From CAZGYE01 sp964530165 (GTDB lineage Bacteria > Planctomycetota > Planctomycetia > Planctomycetales > Planctomycetaceae): a stretch of 10,099 nt of DNA. Shown one piece after another: positions 6,881 through 10,099 of this stretch; positions within the stretch are counted from its first letter, which is position 1, and every line of letters starts with the position of its first letter. Both the position numbers and the translations under genes were made by a program. The stretch is taken from positions 1-10,099 of the forward strand of contig CAZGYE010000219.1 of assembly GCA_964530165.1 (NCBI GenBank). Reading direction: 5' to 3'. The notes below the pieces were generated by a model, which worked only from the letters and a program-made list of their open reading frames with translations, was not told the DNA's origin and did no database searches.

Positions 6881-8059
6881 CTAGCAGAATTGTCCGGCTT
6901 GCCAGTCCCTCAACGGCAGCCTGTCAGTCACCGCTGCGGGTCGCGTCTTGCGAACCAGAACTGCGCCGGCCACCATGAACGGCAAACTCTGAAAGCTCAG
7001 AAGCAGCACGGTCATCACCAGGCAGGCCGCCATGTGGACGGCAAGAAAAACTGCAATGTTGACTTCTCCCGCTTGCCACACGTCTTTCGCCAGCAACAAC
7101 ATTCCAAGCGTCAGCAGTATTGCCGCGGGCACTCCGGCAATCACAACCAGGCCGAGGTAATAAACGTGCACTGTGCTGTCGGTGGCGTCACCGATTCGTT
7201 GGAGCGTCCCTTCGGTCCCGTAACCGAACAGATAACACTCGCCGGCGTAATCGAGCGCGATTTCGACGAGCTCCCACCGGGTATCGATCGAGGTATCGGT
7301 GTGCTGAATGCGGCTGTCCGCGGTTTGATTCATCTTGTCCCAAATCTCGTCGAGTCCCCAAAGATGGTCGATCGCCATGGACCCGAATAAAGTTGCCAGC
7401 AAAAGCACCGGAACGATTCGCTTCTTCTCGCCGTCGCGCCAAAAGTAAAAGCAGAGGCCGGGCGCCGCCAACAGGATCGACTTCGACACCGATGCCAACA
7501 GGCCGGCAACTAGGACCAGCAGAACCAGCACCCGTAAGTGCGCACTGCGCAAATAGGGCAGCAGCAGAAAGCAAGGGGTCAGGCCCATCACCAACGAGTT
7601 GCACGCGTTGCTCAAGCCGGCCGCCCGCGCAATCTCGCGACCGATGACAATCGTTTTTTGATCGCTCAACATCGGCAACATCAGCGTGCTCTGCCCGACG
7701 GCGACCGCTGCATTGACCGCGGCCGACAGCAAGAGCACTTGCGCGATGCGCGGCACCGTTAGATTCGTAAACGCAGTCCAGCCGAACGGCAGGACGACAC
7801 CCCAGATGTAGACGATCTGCGCCACCGAGATGAGGTCGCCGTCGGCATCCATCAACGCCGAAACGAGGAAGAACGGAACAGCCAGCAGGAAAGGAATCTG
7901 GAACGTGTGGATCCGCGTTAATTCACTGCCGTTCATCGCAATCGCCAGCAGCAGAAACACGTCGCCAACCGTGAAGCTGACGCCGAAATTCAGCGCGGGA
8001 AAGGGCAGCAGAAACAACGCCGCATAGGCGAAAACCTTCTGAAAATTGCTTCCCTGCAT
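6881..8059 (-). CDS. O-antigen ligase/polymerase-like (Wzy/WaaL-type) polytopic membrane protein
   Basis: A 392-residue inner-membrane protein with about ten or more hydrophobic segments from residue 8 to 370. The central part follows the O-antigen ligase/polymerase (Wzy_C) pattern: RAAGLSNACNS (145-155), SKSILLA (192-198), then a large periplasmic loop (about 230-297) with DTRWELVEIAL (259-269) and FGYGTEG (278-284), ending in HVYYLGLVVIAGVPA (298-312). The usual HN dipeptide at that last site is HV here. The family joins or polymerises undecaprenyl-linked glycans on the outer face of the membrane. The start ATG (8059-8057) shares its A with the upstream stop as TGATG, and no good ribosome binding site precedes it, so translation is probably coupled to the asparagine synthase upstream. 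A frame open to 8356 would add 99 residues derived from repeats and from the upstream gene; these are rejected. Polymerase versus ligase cannot be decided. Confidence 0.85.
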   Translation of the reverse strand: MQGSNFQKVFAYAALFLLPFPALNFGVSFTVGDVFLLLAIAMNGSELTRIHTFQIPFLLAVPFFLVSALMDADGDLISVAQIVYIWGVVLPFGWTAFTNLTVPRIAQVLLLSAAVNAAVAVGQSTLMLPMLSDQKTIVIGREIARAAGLSNACNSLVMGLTPCFLLLPYLRSAHLRVLVLLVLVAGLLASVSKSILLAAPGLCFYFWRDGEKKRIVPVLLLATLFGSMAIDHLWGLDEIWDKMNQTADSRIQHTDTSIDTRWELVEIALDYAGECYLFGYGTEGTLQRIGDATDSTVHVYYLGLVVIAGVPAAILLTLGMLLLAKDVWQAGEVNIAVFLAVHMAACLVMTVLLLSFQSLPFMVAGAVLVRKTRPAAVTDRLPLRDWQAGQFC

Positions 8060-10005
8060 CAGGCCGCTCGTTGCGATTGATGATTGACAATTGACGATTG
8101 ACGATTGCCCACTGAGTCTTTTGGACTCCACATTCCGCACTCCGCATTCCGCACTCCGCATTCCGCACTCCGCATTCGACAGAGCGTCATCGACAAGACG
8201 AACAGCATCCACAACGGCCCTGCAAACTCCGACCGGCCGCGGTGGAATTGCTCCCAGATGAATTCGACCCGGGTGAAGTCGAGCCATCCGCATTCGCGCA
8301 GGCGTTGACTGAACAGCACGTCGTGGACCGTCTTGTGCAACGGACCGCGCAGCCAAGTCGCCATGGGAATGGCGAACCCCTGTTTGGGCCGCTGGAAGAG
8401 CCGAGGCGGAAGATGCCGCGCCAGAAGTTTCTTCAAGATGGATTTCTTGCCGGCACGGTATTTCACGCGGGTGGCCAGTCGTGCTCCGAGTTCAGTGACC
8501 CGGAAATCGAGCAGTGGAGAGCGGACCTCCAACGCCACCCGTAGCGAAGCCCGGTCCATCTTGACCTGCAGATCATCGGGAATGTAATACGACGCGTCGA
8601 AGCAAGCCGCTTTCGAGAGCGGATCGCAATTCATGCGGGCAAACAGGTCGCGCACCAGTTGGACGGGGGGATCGTCTGCGGCAGGGACATCGGGCAGCAG
8701 TTCCGACGTCGTTCCCACGGTCCAGCAGCGGAGAATGCCTGCGTACAGTCCCGCCGCGTCGTTTGTCTCGAGGAGCCTCTGGATGCGTCGCCCGCGACGA
8801 CGGTCGATCAGCGGCGTCAGACGCCGCAAGAGCCTTCTTGCCAGTGAAGGCAGCCGCTGCGCCAGCAGTGCCTGCCGATACCAATCGTAGCGCTCATACC
8901 CGCCGAAAAATTCGTCTCCGCCGTCTCCGCAGAGGGCCACGCTCACGTACTTCTTGACCTCACGACACAGCAGCATCGACGGCATTCCGGATGAATCGAT
9001 GTACGGCTGCTCGTAGCAATCCAGGAAGTCCGTCACCAAATCGGGCAGCTTTTTCTCGTCGATAGGGATCTCCGTGTGCGGCAGACCCAGGCGGCGGGCA
9101 ACCTGGGCGGCGAATGGTGCTTCGTTGTAACGGGGATCACTGAAGGCAACCGTGTAGGTGGGAATATCCAAACGCCCCGCAGCCCGTAGTTGGGCCACAA
9201 CCAGCGCCGAGTCAATTCCACCACTGAGAAACGCGCCGACCGGGACGTCGCTGAGCGTGCGGATCGCGACCGTATCGGCCAACTGCCGGTCGAGCACATC
9301 CAGCTCGATCTCCTGTTGGCTGCCCCAACACAGATCGGCGTGTTCGTGGTATCGCCGCCTGGACACGATTCGCCCACGCCGCACCTTCAGCACCTCGCCG
9401 GGGCACACCTGACTCGTCCGTTTGAAGAACGCATACGGCGAGGGCATGTAGCCAAACTGAAAATAGAACGGCATCCGCTCTGGGTCCGGCTCGAGGCCTA
9501 GCGGGTCGAAAGCGCGAAGCTCCGAAGCGAACGCCAGAAAATTGTCTCCTTCGTAGAGATACAGCGGCTTCTTGCCCATCCGGTCGCGGGCCAAGGTCAG
9601 AGTCTGCGTTCCCTCGTCGTAGAACGATACGGCGAACATGCCGTTGCAGTCGGGAAGAATCGTCTCGCCCTGTTTCTCGAACGCTTCCAGGAATACCTCT
9701 GTGTCTCCCGTCGTACGCAAGTTCCTGTGCGAACAAAACCGGGGCGCAAGCTCGGCCGTGTTGTAAATTTCACCGTTGAAGGCAATCACTGTCCGGCCGC
9801 TCGCGGAACGCATCGGCTGGTTGGCACGGCAGTCGAGGTCGCGAATGGCCAGACGGCGAAAACCCAGGTAGGTGGTGCCTGACCGGCAGCGGAACACCCC
9901 GTCCGAATCCGGGCCGCGGTGTCTGATCGAGCTCGTCATGCCGGCAACGAATTCGCTCGCCTCCGCTTGAGGTTCAGACAGCGAAACGCCGACGATCCCG
10001 CACAT
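8059..10005 (-). CDS. asnB: Asparagine synthase-type glutamine amidotransferase (copy 2), with repeat-encoded tail
   Basis: A second AsnB-family enzyme, 648 residues, first gene of the leftward operon. Cys2 (MCGIVGVS), HRGPDSDG (29-36), NGEIYN (78-82 region), GDTE (100-103), PP-loop SGGIDSA (261-267) and GDGGDE (360-365) are all present, so glutaminase and ATP-dependent synthetase sites look intact. It is clearly diverged from copy 1, which suggests a different carboxylate substrate rather than a recent duplication. AAGGAG (10014-10019) lies 8 nt before the ATG. The recognisable enzyme ends near residue 609. Residues from about 609 to 648 are encoded by two arrays of 7-bp units (8131-8179 and 8074-8108) and read as MRSAECG-VRNAECG then NRQSSIVNHQS, so they are very unlikely to have been selected as protein. 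The TGA (8061-8059) overlaps the next start as TGATG. Role in glycan or peptide-like amidation is inferred from the neighbours. Confidence 0.92.
   Translation of the reverse strand: MCGIVGVSLSEPQAEASEFVAGMTSSIRHRGPDSDGVFRCRSGTTYLGFRRLAIRDLDCRANQPMRSASGRTVIAFNGEIYNTAELAPRFCSHRNLRTTGDTEVFLEAFEKQGETILPDCNGMFAVSFYDEGTQTLTLARDRMGKKPLYLYEGDNFLAFASELRAFDPLGLEPDPERMPFYFQFGYMPSPYAFFKRTSQVCPGEVLKVRRGRIVSRRRYHEHADLCWGSQQEIELDVLDRQLADTVAIRTLSDVPVGAFLSGGIDSALVVAQLRAAGRLDIPTYTVAFSDPRYNEAPFAAQVARRLGLPHTEIPIDEKKLPDLVTDFLDCYEQPYIDSSGMPSMLLCREVKKYVSVALCGDGGDEFFGGYERYDWYRQALLAQRLPSLARRLLRRLTPLIDRRRGRRIQRLLETNDAAGLYAGILRCWTVGTTSELLPDVPAADDPPVQLVRDLFARMNCDPLSKAACFDASYYIPDDLQVKMDRASLRVALEVRSPLLDFRVTELGARLATRVKYRAGKKSILKKLLARHLPPRLFQRPKQGFAIPMATWLRGPLHKTVHDVLFSQRLRECGWLDFTRVEFIWEQFHRGRSEFAGPLWMLFVLSMTLCRMRSAECGVRNAECGMWSPKDSVGNRQSSIVNHQSQRAA
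8074..8108. repeat. Array A: five 7-bp units of the type (C/T)(G/A)ATTGA
   Basis: Units on the plus strand are CGATTGA (8074-8080), TGATTGA, CAATTGA, CGATTGA and CGATTGC (8102-8108). They lie in the end of the asparagine synthase frame, 13 bp before the TGATG junction. I recall similar heptamer strings (translating as NRQSSIVNHQS) from planctomycete-type intergenic DNA; this is from memory and not checked. Confidence 0.85.
8114..8128. repeat. Short inverted repeat between the two heptamer arrays
   Basis: GAGTC (8114-8118) and GACTC (8124-8128) flank TTTTG. The 22-bp spacer between the two arrays thus has a small palindrome at its centre, which suggests that array A, spacer and array B may be one composite element. 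Five base pairs alone would be weak evidence. Confidence 0.4.
8131..8179. repeat. Array B: seven 7-bp units alternating CATTCCG and CACTCCG
   Basis: Units on the plus strand start at 8131, 8138, 8145, 8152, 8159, 8166 and 8173. They alternate CATTCCG and CACTCCG, giving a 14-bp higher-order period; the last unit is degenerate (CATTCGA). The array encodes residues of about 609-625 of the asparagine synthase tail. It has the same unit length as array A but a different sequence. Confidence 0.9.
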
Positions 10006-10013
10006 ACCGATAT

Positions 10014-10019
10014 CTCCTT
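10014..10019 (-). promoter_or_regulatory. Ribosome binding site of asparagine synthase copy 2
   Basis: AAGGAG on the minus strand, 8 nt before the ATG at 10005. It fixes the start, which also places the catalytic Cys at position 2. Confidence 0.75.
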
Positions 10020-10040
10020 CCCGCCAGTTAGCCCGGATTA

Positions 10041-10068
10041 TTCATAGACAGCCGTTGTGGTATCCAAA
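10041..10068 (-). promoter_or_regulatory. Possible promoter of the leftward glycan operon
   Basis: On the minus strand TTTGGA (10063-10068) and TATGAA (10041-10046) are separated by 16 nt, 36 nt before the start codon of the first gene. Both hexamers deviate from consensus, so this is tentative. The palindrome at 10069-10086 abuts the -35 side. Confidence 0.3.
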
Positions 10069-10086
10069 CCGACAACTTGTTGTCGG
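10069..10086. promoter_or_regulatory. 18-bp perfect palindrome, candidate operator
   Basis: CCGACAAC (10069-10076), TT, GTTGTCGG (10079-10086): perfect dyad with a 2-bp centre, in the non-coding DNA upstream of the operon. A 2-nt centre disfavours an RNA hairpin and favours a site for a dimeric DNA-binding protein. The regulator is unknown. Confidence 0.5.
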
Positions 10087-10099
10087 AATCCACTGGTTT

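Noticed and set aside
8074..8179. CRISPR array
   Set aside because: Units are 7 bp, contiguous, without spacers; no cas genes nearby.
8060..8356. 99-residue N-terminal extension of the membrane protein
   Set aside because: It overlaps the catalytic C-terminal part of the asparagine synthase and the repeats. The ATG at 8059 gives the TGATG junction and a normal hydrophobic N-terminus.
6881..10005. Exosortase/PEP-CTERM system
   Set aside because: AsnB-like, GT4 and Wzy-like genes fit such loci, but the membrane protein has the Wzy_C pattern rather than exosortase motifs, and no PEP-CTERM protein is seen.

Overview
The window looks like a piece of a GC-rich, probably planctomycete chromosome. 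That assignment is an inference. It rests on the style of the GlnD and STAS proteins, on heptamer repeats whose translations I recall from planctomycete-type genomes, and on the gene mix; no rRNA or marker gene is present to prove it. Coding density is very high. The longest stretches without a gene are about 126 bp (1938-2063) and about 94 bp (10006-10099).

Left part (1-2249): the 3' end of glnD (nitrogen-sensing PII uridylyltransferase, C-terminal ACT domains) runs rightward. Two bases away it meets a leftward type I mannose-6-phosphate isomerase gene (manA). A divergent intergenic region with a good sigma-70-like promoter (1963-1991) then leads to a rightward 61-codon gene. Its product has a strand pattern resembling CsrA, though the match is weak.

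Right part (2302-10005): six tightly packed leftward reading frames look like one operon. In transcription order they are: an asparagine-synthase-type amidotransferase (8059-10005), a polytopic O-antigen ligase/polymerase-like membrane protein (6881-8059), a GT4 glycosyltransferase (5676-6857), a second asparagine-synthase-type amidotransferase (3634-5640), an all-helical protein with class I isoprenoid-synthase-like motifs (from 3637), and a STAS (anti-sigma-factor-antagonist-like) domain (to 2302). Junctions are a TGATG overlap, 23 bp, 35 bp, a GTGA overlap, and an apparent +1 frame change between the last two. Glycosyltransferase, Wzy/WaaL-like protein and AsnB-like amidotransferases together suggest assembly of a surface or secreted polysaccharide with amidated sugars or a peptide/amide decoration. 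ManA could feed mannose-derived precursors. The operon probably starts just right of 10005, where there is an 18-bp perfect palindrome and a weak promoter.

The most unusual points are: (i) the STAS domain's first strand lies in the preceding gene's frame, so removing one base from an AAAA run would give a continuous isoprenoid-synthase-like/STAS fusion; (ii) both amidotransferase genes carry non-catalytic tails made from repeat DNA, namely two 7-bp-unit arrays in one and a perfect 12-bp inverted repeat in the other; (iii) the 7-bp arrays sit just before the TGATG junction, and certain unit-number changes would fuse the amidotransferase in frame to the membrane protein. No exosortase, transposase, tRNA, rRNA or CRISPR array is visible.
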